Shown here piece after piece: positions 52,759 through 61,845 of a stretch of 64,000 nucleotides of DNA. The position numbers were made by a program, and so were the translations under genes. Origin of the DNA: an uncultured Collinsella sp. (lineage in GTDB: Bacteria > Actinomycetota > Coriobacteriia > Coriobacteriales > Coriobacteriaceae); NCBI GenBank assembly GCA_959028445.1, contig CAUFRY010000005.1:1-64000 (forward strand). The letters run 5' to 3'. The number at the start of each line of letters is the position of its first letter. The stretch's first letter is position 1. The notes under the pieces are model-generated. The model was not told the origin of the DNA. It searched no databases and saw only the letters and a program-made list of their open reading frames with translations.

Positions 52759-55700
52759 ATGGCGAACACCCAGAACTATATTAACCACCTGCTGCAGAAC
52801 ACCGGCATTACGCCGGCATGCAGCGAAGAAGAGCGCTTGGCTGCCGAAGATATCGCTCAGATCTTCCGCAACCACGGCTTTGACCCCGAGGTTCAGGAGT
52901 TCAATGCCCCGGCGCCCAGTAGGTTGGCATTTGCCGTTACCGGTATTCTTGCGTTTGCCGGCGCCCTGCTGATGGGCATCGGCGGCGGTATCGGCTTGGT
53001 CGGCACCTTGCTGGCCATTGTCGGCGCCGTTCTTTACGTGCTCGAGCGCACGGGCCACCCCGTGGTTTCGCGCCTGGGCAAGACGGGCGTGAGCCAAAAT
53101 GTCATCGCCTACCACAAGGCCTCGGGCCCGCTCGCGTCCCCGCGTAACCGCCCGGTGGTCGTTGTCGCACACTACGACTCTCCCCGTGCTGAGCTGCTCG
53201 CCCGCGAGCCTTATGCTTCGTATCGTGCGCTCATCGCCAAGCTGTTGCCCGTTGCCACGGTTGCCCCCGCTGTCGTTGCCATCCTGCGTATTCTGCCGCT
53301 CCCCGGCGCGCTCAAGGTTCTGCTGTGGATTGTCGCGATCCTCGCTTCCCTCGTTGCACTCGCCAACGCGGTAAACATCATCTCTAACCGCCACATTCTT
53401 CCCTATACGTCTGGCGCGGTGTGCAACAAGTCTTCTGTCGCCGCTATGCTCGGCGTTATGGACAACGTTGCTCCCTTCCAGGGCGAAAACGAGTTTCCCG
53501 ACGATGTTCCGTTCGATACCTATTTTGGGGAGCAGAAGCGTCGTGCCGAGGAAATGGCGCGCGCAGCGGCGGAATATGCCGCGGCCCAGCAGCAAAACGA
53601 CTACGGCAACACCATCGAGTATGAAGAGCCTACCTACGCCGAGGACGAATTCGGTCAGCCGATTGCTCCCGACGCTCAGACCGAGCCCGAACAGGGTGAG
53701 GCTTTCGACGAGCAAATCGAGGGCTTTGAGGGCGCGTCTGCCGACGAGACGCTGATCGGCGCTATCGTGCCTGAGGATCAGAATCAGGCTGCCCAAGCCG
53801 AAGAGTTCAATGACGAGGTTCCCGCTGCCGAGCCGGCGGAGGAGTCTGCCGAGCCCGAGCCCAAGCTCTATCGCAACGCCGCCGGCAACATCCGCTTTGG
53901 TTCGGATGCCATCCGTGCGCTCGGAATGCTTCCCGAGTCCTGCACGCTCGATTACGAGGAGGGCGAGGAGCCAACGTTTGAGCCCGAGCCTGCCCCCGTC
54001 GTGGCTGCGCCTGCGCCCGTTGTCGCTGCGGATGATGAGTCTGCCGCGGTTACCGCTGCCGTTGCCAATCCCGAGGCGGTGTCCGCGTTCGATCCCGCGG
54101 CAGGACTGGACATTTTGGCTCCCGCCGCACCGGCGCAAGACGTTGCGGACGAGTCTGACGACGATTACGTTGAACAACCGAGGCGCGTGTCTTACGAGAG
54201 CGATACTGATTTCTCGGCCGAGATTCCCGCGGCAACGCCGCATGCCGACATTGCATCCGCGTTCTCGTCGATTGGCGCCAGCGCTTCCAACTTCTTTAAG
54301 GGTGCGTTTGCAAAGGGCAAGAAATTTGTCGACGATTTCGAGGAGAAGCGCGCTGCCGCACGCGAGGCTGCCGAGCAGGAGGCTATCGCTCAGCAGCAGG
54401 CAGCCGAGGCGGCACGTGAGCACGCGGCGCAAGAGTTCGAGCAGAACGAGGCTATGCAGTCCGCGCCCGTCGAAGCCGCCGAAGCTACAACGTCCTTTGA
54501 GTCCCAGCAACCGGCGTCCGCGGATGTTGTTGAGGCGACGACGTCTTTCGAGGCTCAGGAGCACGTCGATAGCACCATGTCGTTTGATGCCGCGCAGTTC
54601 GATTCCACGATAACGTTTGAAAAGCAGGGCACCGCGATTGCCGAGCCCCTTCCTGTTTCCGATGAGCAGGGCGACGCGGCAGACGATGACGAGCCTATTG
54701 ATGCTGCCGAAATCCAAGATGTCGCCGAGGACGAGTCCGTTGAGGCCAGCTCTGACGAAGAGCAATACGCGGCAGCCGATCAAGGTGATTCGACCGAGGT
54801 CGAGCAGGAGGAAGTGCCTGCGGTTTCCGAGACTCCCGAGACGGATGAGTCGAGGCCTTACTCCACGCAGATTTTCACCATGCCGACCCCGAGTGGTTCC
54901 GGTGCCACGGTTGCCAATGTCGCTCCCACTCAGGACGAAACGGTCGATTCCCTTATGGCCCAGATTTCCTCCCAGGCATCGCCGCGTCCGCAGATGAATG
55001 TTCCCGATCCGGCGTCGGCACCGTCGCCTGCACCTTCCTCGTCTCCGCTGGCTTCGGTCCCCGATCCGTCGCTGCCGTCCATGAAGCAGGCAAACGTTGC
55101 GTCTCGCACGTCGCTGTTCGACCTTCCCGACCCCTCCGCACAGGTCAACGATCCCTTTGCTACTGCCCAGGGTCCCGAACCCACATCGGCACCCGTTGCG
55201 CCTCCTATGCCCGTTGCGTCGGGCGCGCAGCCGATCGAGACCATTTCGGCTCCCGCCCCGGCGGCACCCAAGTCTCGTAAGCGCGGCCTGGGTGGCCTGT
55301 TCGGTCGTAAAAAGAAAAACGAGCAGGACAGCATGAGTGACTGGCTGGGCGTCGAAGACGATTACGATGCCAAGAAGTCCGGTCGCGGTATCGGTTCGTG
55401 GGATAACTTCGAGGACGATAACGATGGCTGGAAGGGTGGCGCTACGTCTTCCGATGGCGCTTCTTCCGAAGATATGCTCTCGGCTGTCGCCTCTATGGGC
55501 GATGATGAGCTGCTCGGTCACGATATCTGGTTTGTGGCAACGGGCGCCTCGGATTGTGATGGCGCCGGCATGAAGGCCTTCTTGGCTTCGCATCGCGATA
55601 AGCTCCGCGGCGTATTCTTTATCAATCTTGAATCCGTCGGTGCCGGTAGGCTTTCGGTTGTGACGGTCGAGGGCGAACAACAGTTGCTCAAGGGCGATCG

Positions 55701-55950
55701 CCGCATCATGAACCTGGTCAGCAAGGTCTGCAAGTCGTTCCATGTCGATTGTGGCGCGCTCGAGATGCCCTATGCCAAGACCGATGCCTACGCCGCGCTC
55801 GAGGCGAGCCGCCGAGCCCTCACCATCGCCGGTGTGGACGGCACACGTCTGGCTTGCGCTCGTACCGAGGACGACCTGCCCCACAATGTCAGCCCGACGA
55901 ACATTGCCACGGTATCCGAGGTCGTTACCGAGGTTATCCGCCGTTCGTAG
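52759..55950 (+). CDS. Membrane protein with an M28-peptidase-like fold split by a long disordered insertion
   Basis: A 1063-residue protein. The N-terminal part has two hydrophobic hairpins (about 55-96 and 163-207). Between them is VVVVAHYDSPRAE, the His-x-Asp motif of M28 aminopeptidases (His138, Asp140). The next M28 motif, normally G-A-x-D-N-x-S-G, reads GAVCNKSSVAAML, with Cys222 where Asp is expected. About 675 acidic, Ala/Glu/Pro-rich residues follow (240-915), and then the fold resumes: DIWFVATGASDCDGAGMKAF (EE of the family replaced by SD), FFINLESVGAG, and LPHNVSP near the end. It looks like a degenerate peptidase or a scaffold. The ATG follows GGAG. Confidence 0.75.
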   Translation: MANTQNYINHLLQNTGITPACSEEERLAAEDIAQIFRNHGFDPEVQEFNAPAPSRLAFAVTGILAFAGALLMGIGGGIGLVGTLLAIVGAVLYVLERTGHPVVSRLGKTGVSQNVIAYHKASGPLASPRNRPVVVVAHYDSPRAELLAREPYASYRALIAKLLPVATVAPAVVAILRILPLPGALKVLLWIVAILASLVALANAVNIISNRHILPYTSGAVCNKSSVAAMLGVMDNVAPFQGENEFPDDVPFDTYFGEQKRRAEEMARAAAEYAAAQQQNDYGNTIEYEEPTYAEDEFGQPIAPDAQTEPEQGEAFDEQIEGFEGASADETLIGAIVPEDQNQAAQAEEFNDEVPAAEPAEESAEPEPKLYRNAAGNIRFGSDAIRALGMLPESCTLDYEEGEEPTFEPEPAPVVAAPAPVVAADDESAAVTAAVANPEAVSAFDPAAGLDILAPAAPAQDVADESDDDYVEQPRRVSYESDTDFSAEIPAATPHADIASAFSSIGASASNFFKGAFAKGKKFVDDFEEKRAAAREAAEQEAIAQQQAAEAAREHAAQEFEQNEAMQSAPVEAAEATTSFESQQPASADVVEATTSFEAQEHVDSTMSFDAAQFDSTITFEKQGTAIAEPLPVSDEQGDAADDDEPIDAAEIQDVAEDESVEASSDEEQYAAADQGDSTEVEQEEVPAVSETPETDESRPYSTQIFTMPTPSGSGATVANVAPTQDETVDSLMAQISSQASPRPQMNVPDPASAPSPAPSSSPLASVPDPSLPSMKQANVASRTSLFDLPDPSAQVNDPFATAQGPEPTSAPVAPPMPVASGAQPIETISAPAPAAPKSRKRGLGGLFGRKKKNEQDSMSDWLGVEDDYDAKKSGRGIGSWDNFEDDNDGWKGGATSSDGASSEDMLSAVASMGDDELLGHDIWFVATGASDCDGAGMKAFLASHRDKLRGVFFINLESVGAGRLSVVTVEGEQQLLKGDRRIMNLVSKVCKSFHVDCGALEMPYAKTDAYAALEASRRALTIAGVDGTRLACARTEDDLPHNVSPTNIATVSEVVTEVIRRS

Positions 55951-55971
55951 GCGGAGCTCTAAGGAGTCAAC

Positions 55972-56190
55972 GTGTTTTCGTATATTAAGCGCCATTGGCC
56001 TGTCTACGTGATTTTGACCTTGATTGCCATTGCGTTAGGATTTGGGGCCGCCTACATCGTGGGTGCGAAGGGCTCGACCCCCGCCTCCGCAATCAGCGAA
56101 GAGGTGGAGCAAGAACAGAGCACGGGTGCCGATGGGATTCCTGAGTCCGAGCAAGCAATCGTTGATGGTGGATCTTCGTCTGCAGAGTAG
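55972..56190 (+). CDS. Small single-pass membrane protein
   Basis: A 72-residue protein with a GTG start after AAGGAG. A hydrophobic helix (VYVILTLIAIALGFGAAYIV) is followed by an acidic, Ser/Glu-rich tail. It lies 21 nt after the M28-like gene and is probably co-transcribed with it. Confidence 0.75.
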   Translation: MFSYIKRHWPVYVILTLIAIALGFGAAYIVGAKGSTPASAISEEVEQEQSTGADGIPESEQAIVDGGSSSAE

Positions 56191-56211
56191 ATACGGCGAT
56201 TTACATGATTG

Positions 56212-56250
56212 AAAGCGGGCGAGCCAGGGGGACTGGCTCGCCCGCTTTTT
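56212..56250 (+). terminator. Terminator after the M28-like operon
   Basis: AAAGCGGGCGAGCC pairs with GGCTCGCCCGCTTT and runs into TTTTT. The adhesin gene on the opposite strand ends 7 nt beyond. Confidence 0.92.
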
Positions 56251-56257
56251 CATCGCG

Positions 56258-59200
56258 CTAGCGCTTCTTTGGGGTCGACCTAAGGCGAGCGAACCATAGG
56301 GCTGCGGCACCCGAGGTCAGGAGCGCGGTGATGCAAGCGGCGATGGGAACTGATCCTGTTGCCGGTAGGTCCTGCGGTAGGGTGCAGCGCTGAACGACAC
56401 GATCCTCGTCATGTGACTCAAGTTTGTCGCCGCCGCCGTTGCGACAGAGGTCGACACGGGCGCTGTTGGCAACTGGTGCCTGGGGCGTATAGGAAGAAGT
56501 TGCCTGCATATGGACTACTGCACCCCGGGCGTCTGTGCCGAGGGTTGCCTTGGCGTCATCGAGATCGTCATGTTCGTTTTTAAGGTCTTCGCGCTTCCAA
56601 GAATCTTCGTCGCACCTGGTTGTAAAGTCGGCGTCTACCGCACCGTACTCAAGGCGAATGCCCGTTACGACAGTATTAACGGGAAGGTCGAGCTCATTTG
56701 CCTCAAGTGTGGTTGATTCTGTGGTCGGGACATCGGTTTTCCAGAGATGCCAGCCATCGTAATCAACGAGACGGCGGTCCTCGCCCAGGCTCTCTTTAAC
56801 TTCGTCGGACTCAAGCCAGGGGTTTTCATGTCCATCGTTAAGCGTCGCGTTTGCCTGCTCGTCGATGTCTGACGAGCCCAGCGGCGTTGTGCGGTACCAC
56901 ACGTTGCACAGACCGTTGAGGTCGCCGATGGCAATAGGGGTTTCGATTGAGACGAGTCTTGCCGTGCCGTCCTTGGCGCACTCAAGATCATCGGTAATCG
57001 TGAACTCATCAACCCAGGTGGTCGACTCGTTTCGCGCATCGACGGTGTAGGAGAAAAACCCTTCCGCATCGGCTTGTGTCGCGGCGCGGTTTTTGCCATC
57101 GCCGTTAGCCAAGAGGCCATCCCCGGTGGGCTGGGCAATTTCTTGACGTTTGTCGACCTGCCCCTTGATCTCGATCGGCGCGTCCTTCATTGCGAAAGAT
57201 TGGACTTCTCCCGTAGCCTTCACTTCAAACGTTATCTCCTCAGCAAGGTCGTAGGTCCGCGGGGACATCATTTCGCGCAATGTGTAGGTGCCGGGCGCAA
57301 GATGTCCGATACGGTGCGGCTTATCGGATGAGGTCCAGGAGTCTATTTCGGTTTCGTCTTGTCCATATAGGGTGAGCTGAGCGCCCTCCACCTCTTGTTT
57401 TCCGGTTAGGTCGACTTTTGAGATATCGATCTTGGTGAAATCGTCGGATACTCCGAGATGGGCTTCGATGACGGACGTTGCCTGGTCGGCATATGACAGC
57501 TCGACCGTATGGGGACTTTGGTCTAGGAGATATCCTTCGGGCGCTTGGGTCTCAACGACTTCGTAGCATGCGGTTCCACATCCCAGCGAAAGATGGCTCG
57601 CACGGGCGGACCCTTGCTCGTCAGTAGTTACGGTGGCGACGGTTTCACCATCCAGGGCAACGATACTGCCGTCAGGGCGAATAATATCGCCTGCAGCTCG
57701 GATGTCAAACACGGCCCCCATGAGCTTGCGCTCGTCGGTAGCGTCGGACTTTACGATTTCGATGCTTCCGGTTGCCGCATCGTCGAAGTATGAGGCAATC
57801 GCAACGGGCGTTAGATACCTGTCGGCGGGGATTGTTATCTCGAGATCCTCTCCGACAAGATAAGGTTTCTTTGCCGAGACTTCTCGCACGTAGTAGGTAC
57901 CCGGGTTAAGAGACTCGGGCAGCGTGACGGTACCAGTTGCGTCGGTCGTAAAGGTGTTCAGGACATTGTGGGTCGGATACCAGCACGTTTGTGAGATGGG
58001 CTCGTGGTTGCTGTCGAGCAACTGGAAGCTAAAACCTGCAAGGGGAACTGCGGCACCGGTCTGAGCGTCGCGCTTAACAATCTGGAGATGCGTCGACAGG
58101 GCATGGTTGTCCACGATGTACTGAAGCTCGGCACCGTCGGCAATCTGTTCAGCCGAGACGGCCCATTCTCCTGCCTGTTTAAAGCCTTCGGGGACGGATT
58201 CTGGGACCTCCCGAAGTGTATAGCCGGCACGGTCGTAGGGGATGGCTCCGTGGGCGCCATCGGGTCGCTTGCCGGCGCCGAACCATGCTTCGGGCTGGTC
58301 TTTGGTAGAGGCAAAACCATAGATATTTGTGGTCAACGTGCCAACAACCTGTTGTGAGCTATTGCTGATGACTTCAAAGACAACGCCTTCAGCGGGCTGT
58401 TCCAAGCCAGACTGATCGCTGTTGCCATGATCTTTAAATTTGGAAATCTCAAGGTCAAATGCAATCGGAATATCTGAAATGCGCGATTCGAGCTCGACGA
58501 CGCCCGAATCGCCCAACTGGTCGGCTCCAACGGTGTAGGTCCAGCTGTCGCTGGGTGGCAGGTAGCCCTCGGGGGCCTTCGACTCATAGATGGTGAAGGT
58601 TCCAAGGGGAACGTTATCAAGGGTTGCTCGACCGGTTTCGTCGGTCGTGAGGGTTTGCGTCCATCCGGGGGTGGATTGAGAGACGCAGGTAAACTCGGCG
58701 CCGGCGAGCGAGGCTCCCGCTTGGGCTCCGGCACCCGTTGCGGCGTCAAGCTTTATTATGCGTAGCGTGATGGTGCCTGGCTGCTCATCGATTGTGACAT
58801 GGCCACCACCGCCCTCCGTGGTAAAGGGGATCCGGTCACGTCGAGGGATATAGCCTGCCGGTGCCTTTGTCTCTACCAGGTAGTATGCCGTGTTGGGCAA
58901 AAGTGTTGCCTGTGCTCGGCCGTTGCCGTCCATTTTGAGCGTGCCGACGCGTGCGTCGCTCATGCTCTCGAAGATATCGAATGTTGCCCCGTCAAATTGA
59001 TAGATGTCGTTTCCGCTGGTGATGACGGTGTTCGCGGACTGCTTTTGGAAAGAAACGGAGACCGCTGGCAGTACGTAGAGCATGTCTTGACGCTTACTGC
59101 CGCCCGACACGGTTCCCAAATAGCGCCGCGCGCGGTGCGGAGCGGCTTTGATGCCTCCCGATTTTGCATTGTCGTGAAGCCAGCGTGCGGCAGCCACAAC

Positions 59201-59689
59201 CTCAGTGTCGGCGGTAAAATGCCCGCTTTTTGTCTTGCCTTGAGCTGTTGTATAGGAGTAAGTGCCGTCGGCATGGGTGGTGCCGTTGAGCATCCATACG
59301 GCAAGTTGAGTGGCAGCGCGGGCGCGATCGGGCGACAGGTTGTAACCGCCAAACGACGTGGCAGAAGGATATCCGTGACAAACAATCGCCGCGAACTCGT
59401 CGTCGAGCCATACCCAGCCCTGGTCAAAGTTGAGCCATGGGCCACCCGGCTTGGTGGGACCGGGGCGTTCCTGGTTCATGCAGTACGCGATTGAGGCATC
59501 TTGAGCCTCGTACTTACCGATGAGGAAGGGCCCGCAATCGTCGCTAATGGTGCGGAAGCCAAGCTGATCGTAGCCGTCGATGGCAAGTGCGGGTACCGGC
59601 GCCAAGCAACTGATGAGTAGGAAGAGGAGTAGGAGCAGCGGGCCTGTTGCGATTGCGCTGTGGACAGAGTGCGTGGGTGCGTTGGACAT
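56258..59689 (-). CDS. Thioester-domain, Cna-B/VaFE repeat adhesin with LPATG anchor
   Basis: A 1143-residue cell-wall protein. The signal peptide covers 1-36 (LAPVPALA). The first domain resembles a thioester domain: Cys70 in SIAYCMNQE and Gln128 in ARAATQLAVWML could form an internal Cys-Gln thioester that binds host nucleophiles. At least four prealbumin-like Cna-B/VaFE domains follow, each with a K...E signature such as YYLVETKAPAGYIPR, TIYESKAPEGYLPPS, YYVREVSAKKPYL and CYEVVETQAPEGYLLD. A larger C-terminal domain precedes the sorting signal DLPATGSVPIAACITALLTS and a basic tail. AAGGAG lies ahead of the ATG. It is transcribed alone. The sortase is not in the window. Confidence 0.88.
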   Translation of the reverse strand: MSNAPTHSVHSAIATGPLLLLLFLLISCLAPVPALAIDGYDQLGFRTISDDCGPFLIGKYEAQDASIAYCMNQERPGPTKPGGPWLNFDQGWVWLDDEFAAIVCHGYPSATSFGGYNLSPDRARAATQLAVWMLNGTTHADGTYSYTTAQGKTKSGHFTADTEVVAAARWLHDNAKSGGIKAAPHRARRYLGTVSGGSKRQDMLYVLPAVSVSFQKQSANTVITSGNDIYQFDGATFDIFESMSDARVGTLKMDGNGRAQATLLPNTAYYLVETKAPAGYIPRRDRIPFTTEGGGGHVTIDEQPGTITLRIIKLDAATGAGAQAGASLAGAEFTCVSQSTPGWTQTLTTDETGRATLDNVPLGTFTIYESKAPEGYLPPSDSWTYTVGADQLGDSGVVELESRISDIPIAFDLEISKFKDHGNSDQSGLEQPAEGVVFEVISNSSQQVVGTLTTNIYGFASTKDQPEAWFGAGKRPDGAHGAIPYDRAGYTLREVPESVPEGFKQAGEWAVSAEQIADGAELQYIVDNHALSTHLQIVKRDAQTGAAVPLAGFSFQLLDSNHEPISQTCWYPTHNVLNTFTTDATGTVTLPESLNPGTYYVREVSAKKPYLVGEDLEITIPADRYLTPVAIASYFDDAATGSIEIVKSDATDERKLMGAVFDIRAAGDIIRPDGSIVALDGETVATVTTDEQGSARASHLSLGCGTACYEVVETQAPEGYLLDQSPHTVELSYADQATSVIEAHLGVSDDFTKIDISKVDLTGKQEVEGAQLTLYGQDETEIDSWTSSDKPHRIGHLAPGTYTLREMMSPRTYDLAEEITFEVKATGEVQSFAMKDAPIEIKGQVDKRQEIAQPTGDGLLANGDGKNRAATQADAEGFFSYTVDARNESTTWVDEFTITDDLECAKDGTARLVSIETPIAIGDLNGLCNVWYRTTPLGSSDIDEQANATLNDGHENPWLESDEVKESLGEDRRLVDYDGWHLWKTDVPTTESTTLEANELDLPVNTVVTGIRLEYGAVDADFTTRCDEDSWKREDLKNEHDDLDDAKATLGTDARGAVVHMQATSSYTPQAPVANSARVDLCRNGGGDKLESHDEDRVVQRCTLPQDLPATGSVPIAACITALLTSGAAALWFARLRSTPKKR

Positions 59690-59837
59690 GGCTGCTCCTT
59701 ATCCCTCGTGCGCCGCACGGGGAGGCTGCGGCGCTTGGGACGAGGCTACCCCCGAGGTTCATGCGGGTAAGTACCGGAAGCTGACCAAAAGCTTGCCCGA
59801 TTTCTGACAAATTGCGCCCATACGGAACAATCAAATA

Positions 59838-59851
59838 AAACCGCAGGTAAA
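59838..59851 (-). promoter_or_regulatory. 14-bp motif shared with the other adhesin locus
   Basis: AAACCGCAGGTAAA, identical to 24952-24965 and in the same orientation relative to its downstream gene, 149 nt before the adhesin ATG. The rest of 59690-59943 contains no supported gene. Confidence 0.5.
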
Positions 59852-59943
59852 AGATGGTGAAATAAGGACACCAGAGGTCCCTGTCTCCACAATTGGACTG
59901 TTTTTCAGACGATTCTCCACAGCTAAAACAAGCATCGACACCC

Positions 59944-59973
59944 TTGTATCGAACAAGACAACCGCGTTATACT
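59944..59973 (+). promoter_or_regulatory. Promoter of tRNA-Gly
   Basis: TTGTAT and TATACT are separated by 18 nt; the -10 ends 13 nt before the tRNA. Confidence 0.55.
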
Positions 59974-59986
59974 AGCCAACACACAA

Positions 59987-60061
59987 GCGGGCATCGCCAA
60001 GTGGTAAGGCATCAGCTTCCCAAGCTGACACTCGCGGGTTCGAGTCCCGTTGCCCGCTCCA
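59987..60061 (+). tRNA. tRNA-Gly (anticodon CCC), probable integration site
   Basis: The acceptor stem GCGGGCA/TGCCCGC is complete, with anticodon loop TTCCCAA, T arm CGGGTTCGAGTCCCG and CCA. An integrative element starts directly after it; tRNA 3' ends are common tyrosine-recombinase targets. The matching attR would lie beyond the window. Confidence 0.95.
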
Positions 60062-60114
60062 CGCAAAACAGCAGGTCAAGAGCTTAGGGCGCTTGGCCTG
60101 TTTCTCTTTTTCGC

Positions 60115-60447
60115 CTCCGTAGACCACGGAAATAGACCAAATGTAGACCAAACTCTGGTGAAACCGTTTTCGCCCCGACGCCGCCCGTGTCTCCTCCGGC
60201 CCCTTTTTAGGGCTTGGGAAAGTTGGGGCTGATCGGCCCGTGTGCCCCTTCCCGCCTTTTTTAGTTGTTGACATAGTTGACGTTAAAGCAGCGGGGCCGC
60301 ACCCCTGATACCGGGATACGGCCCCTTTTTTAGGCTTGCGGTTATTGAGATTGAACGTCCTTTTTAGGGCTTCAGAAACTTCAGGTTGAACGGCCCCGCC
60401 CTCGGCGCGGTATCGGCTTGGAACGAGCGCGGTTTTGGTCTACGGAG
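60115..60447. repeat. TAGACCA repeats near the tRNA end
   Basis: TAGACCA occurs in three direct copies (60120-60126, 60133-60139, 60143-60149) and once inverted (60436-60442). CTCCGTAGACCA (60115-60126) and TGGTCTACGGAG (60436-60447) are perfect inverted repeats. They could be recombinase or excisionase binding sites. Confidence 0.5.
60201..60396. repeat. CCTTTTTAG-type direct repeats in the attL flank
   Basis: Three related ~38-bp units begin at about 60201, 60322 and 60359. Each reads CCTTTTTAGGGCTT or a close variant followed about 15 nt later by TTGA or CTGA. A fourth partial copy begins near 60255. They lie in the non-coding flank 60062-60493, where no gene is supported, and look like arm-type sites of an integrase. 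Confidence 0.55.
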
Positions 60448-60493
60448 TCCGCGCCCCGATACCGCCCCGGCGACGGGGCCGCCACCTCGGGCG

Positions 60494-60857
60494 CTAGGCC
60501 CTTAGCCAATGTTCCCCGCCCCGGCCCCTCACATAGACGGGGGCGTAGGCGGCAACTATCACGCCGTCAACGGTAAGCCCGTCCTCCGGCTTGGCGTCCC
60601 GGGCCACCGTGGCGGCCTCTAGGGCCGTGTCCAATGGCTGCACCTCCAACGTCCCAGCCTCGGCGTCAATGCGCCGAATACGGGCAATCTGTGGCGCTGA
60701 GGGGCAATCGTCGGCGGTCGAGCACGCCACCAGATCGCCGCGCTCCGGCTCTAGCGCCGTATCCACCTCCACGACAACCCCCCCCCGCAGCGGGTGCCGC
60801 GCCAACTATCTCCGGCAGGCCCTCGGCGATCATGCCCCCGATAAATCGAGTCGCCAT
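60494..60857 (-). pseudogene. Small element gene interrupted at a G9 tract
   Basis: An ATG with GAGGAGGAGAC upstream opens MATRFIGGMIAEGLPEIVG, but the frame is broken at nine consecutive G (60778-60786 on the plus strand as C). Removing one G would join it to VVVEVDTALEPERGDLVACS and run to a TAG at 60494, giving about 120 residues. The downstream part (GDLVACSTADDC; DGVIVAAYAP) looks vaguely like an S24-type repressor tail, but I cannot name it. It may be a phase-variable gene, a decayed gene or a sequencing error. Confidence 0.6.
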
Positions 60858-61007
60858 GTCTCCTCCTCGTCTCTCCGTTTCGTCCCGGCGCTCCCCATGT
60901 TGCACCGACGCCGCGCCCTCGGCGGCCTCGCTCCGCATGTCCCGGCGAAACGCCGAAACCCTGCACACGCCACGCCCCCGGCCCCGCCTCGCGGGTTCGT
61001 CCCGGCA

Positions 61008-61033
61008 TAAAAAAGCCCCGCCGTGGCGGGGCT
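61008..61033 (-). terminator. Terminator of the element's leftward operon
   Basis: AGCCCCGCC pairs with GGCGGGGCT around a 2-nt loop; the minus strand then reads TTTTTT. Confidence 0.88.
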
Positions 61034-61073
61034 GAACTAGGCAAGCGGTTAGACCGATTAGCCGATTGATGGG

Positions 61074-61265
61074 CTAAAGGAAGATGCTAGAGTCATGCTC
61101 CATAAGCTTAGGCTCACCGGACGAGATGGACTCTTCCAGAAGGTCGGCATATTCGCAAACGTGCCCGTAGAACATAGGCTCATAGCCGAACATCTCAATA
61201 AAGACGGGTTCGGCCTTCTCGATACGAGCTTTTGCAAGCTTCTCCTGCTTAACCTGGCTTTCCAT
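61074..61265 (-). CDS. Small element protein of unknown function
   Basis: A 63-residue acidic helical protein (IEKAEPVFIEMFGYEPMFYG; ADLLEESISSGEPKLMEHDS). No family is recognised. The ATG has GAGGAG 9 nt upstream. It is the last gene before the terminator at 61008. Confidence 0.6.
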   Translation of the reverse strand: MESQVKQEKLAKARIEKAEPVFIEMFGYEPMFYGHVCEYADLLEESISSGEPKLMEHDSSIFL

Positions 61266-61307
61266 CAAATCAGCTCCTCAAGCATCTCTTCGAATATTTT
61301 AGTTGAT

Positions 61308-61484
61308 TCAGGTAGGTATTTCCGCAGGACGGCGAGAGGTTCCGGGTTTGCGGTGCTTGCGCTTTCCCGCTGCCTCGGCCTCCGCCTCCTCGATCTCTTT
61401 GAGGGCGTGCGCAGCGCTCCACTGGGAACGACTGAGGGCATCGGGCACCCATTCGGCATGGATAGCGGGCCTAGCCCTCTCCAT
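61308..61484 (-). CDS. 58-residue element protein, short gene
   Basis: MERARPAIHAEWVPDALSRS and a charged helix (HALKEIEEAEAEAAGKRKHR) are encoded, ending at TGA 61308. GAGGGG lies upstream of the ATG. It overlaps the previous gene's end by 14 nt, fitting an operon. Its frame competes with two longer but out-of-frame alternatives that lack ribosome binding sites. The function is unknown. Confidence 0.6.
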   Translation of the reverse strand: MERARPAIHAEWVPDALSRSQWSAAHALKEIEEAEAEAAGKRKHRKPGTSRRPAEIPT

Positions 61485-61734
61485 GCCTATTCCCCTCTGC
61501 CGTGGCGGGGCCGTCCGTTAGGAGCATCGAGCGTTCGAGCGTATAGCCCTCCGTGCCTCTCCTCGCCTCGTATCCGGGCGGCAACTCGATACCGTGCTCC
61601 CCGCAGGCGTCCGTGGTGTAGGCGGCCCCGTTGGTGTCGAGTCGGGCCACCGCCCGCTTTCCGCATACCGGGCACGGGGCGTGGAACAGCCCCCGCCCGT
61701 TTCGTAGGCGGGCGCACCCAATGCATCATCAACT

Positions 61735-61804
61735 AGTCCCATAGTTGATAGTCCCATAGTAGATAGTGTGTCCGGAGGTACGTCGGGAGGTATGTCCGGA
61801 GGTA
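61735..61804. repeat. Tandem 15-bp and 12-bp repeats
   Basis: AGTCCCATAGTTGAT is repeated with one change at 61735-61749 and 61750-61764, in AT-rich DNA. Three 12-bp units of the form TGTCCGGAGGTA follow at 61769-61804. Both periods are multiples of three. Confidence 0.85.
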
Positions 61805-61845
61805 CGCCGGGCGTTTCCCCTGTTGGTTGCCTCTTTCCGCTTTGA

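Noticed and set aside
52708..55995. A 1095-codon open frame opposite the M28-like gene
   Set aside because: The plus-strand protein has membrane helices and M28 motifs; the reverse is low-complexity Arg/Gly and lacks a ribosome binding site.
59972..60274. Frame across tRNA-Gly (WSGQRDSNPRVS)
   Set aside because: A classic artefact of tRNA antisense translation.
61265..61459. A 64-codon frame ending in TGATG before the 61074 gene
   Set aside because: It competes with the 58-residue gene that has a ribosome binding site; its first half is a random-looking Arg/Pro string.
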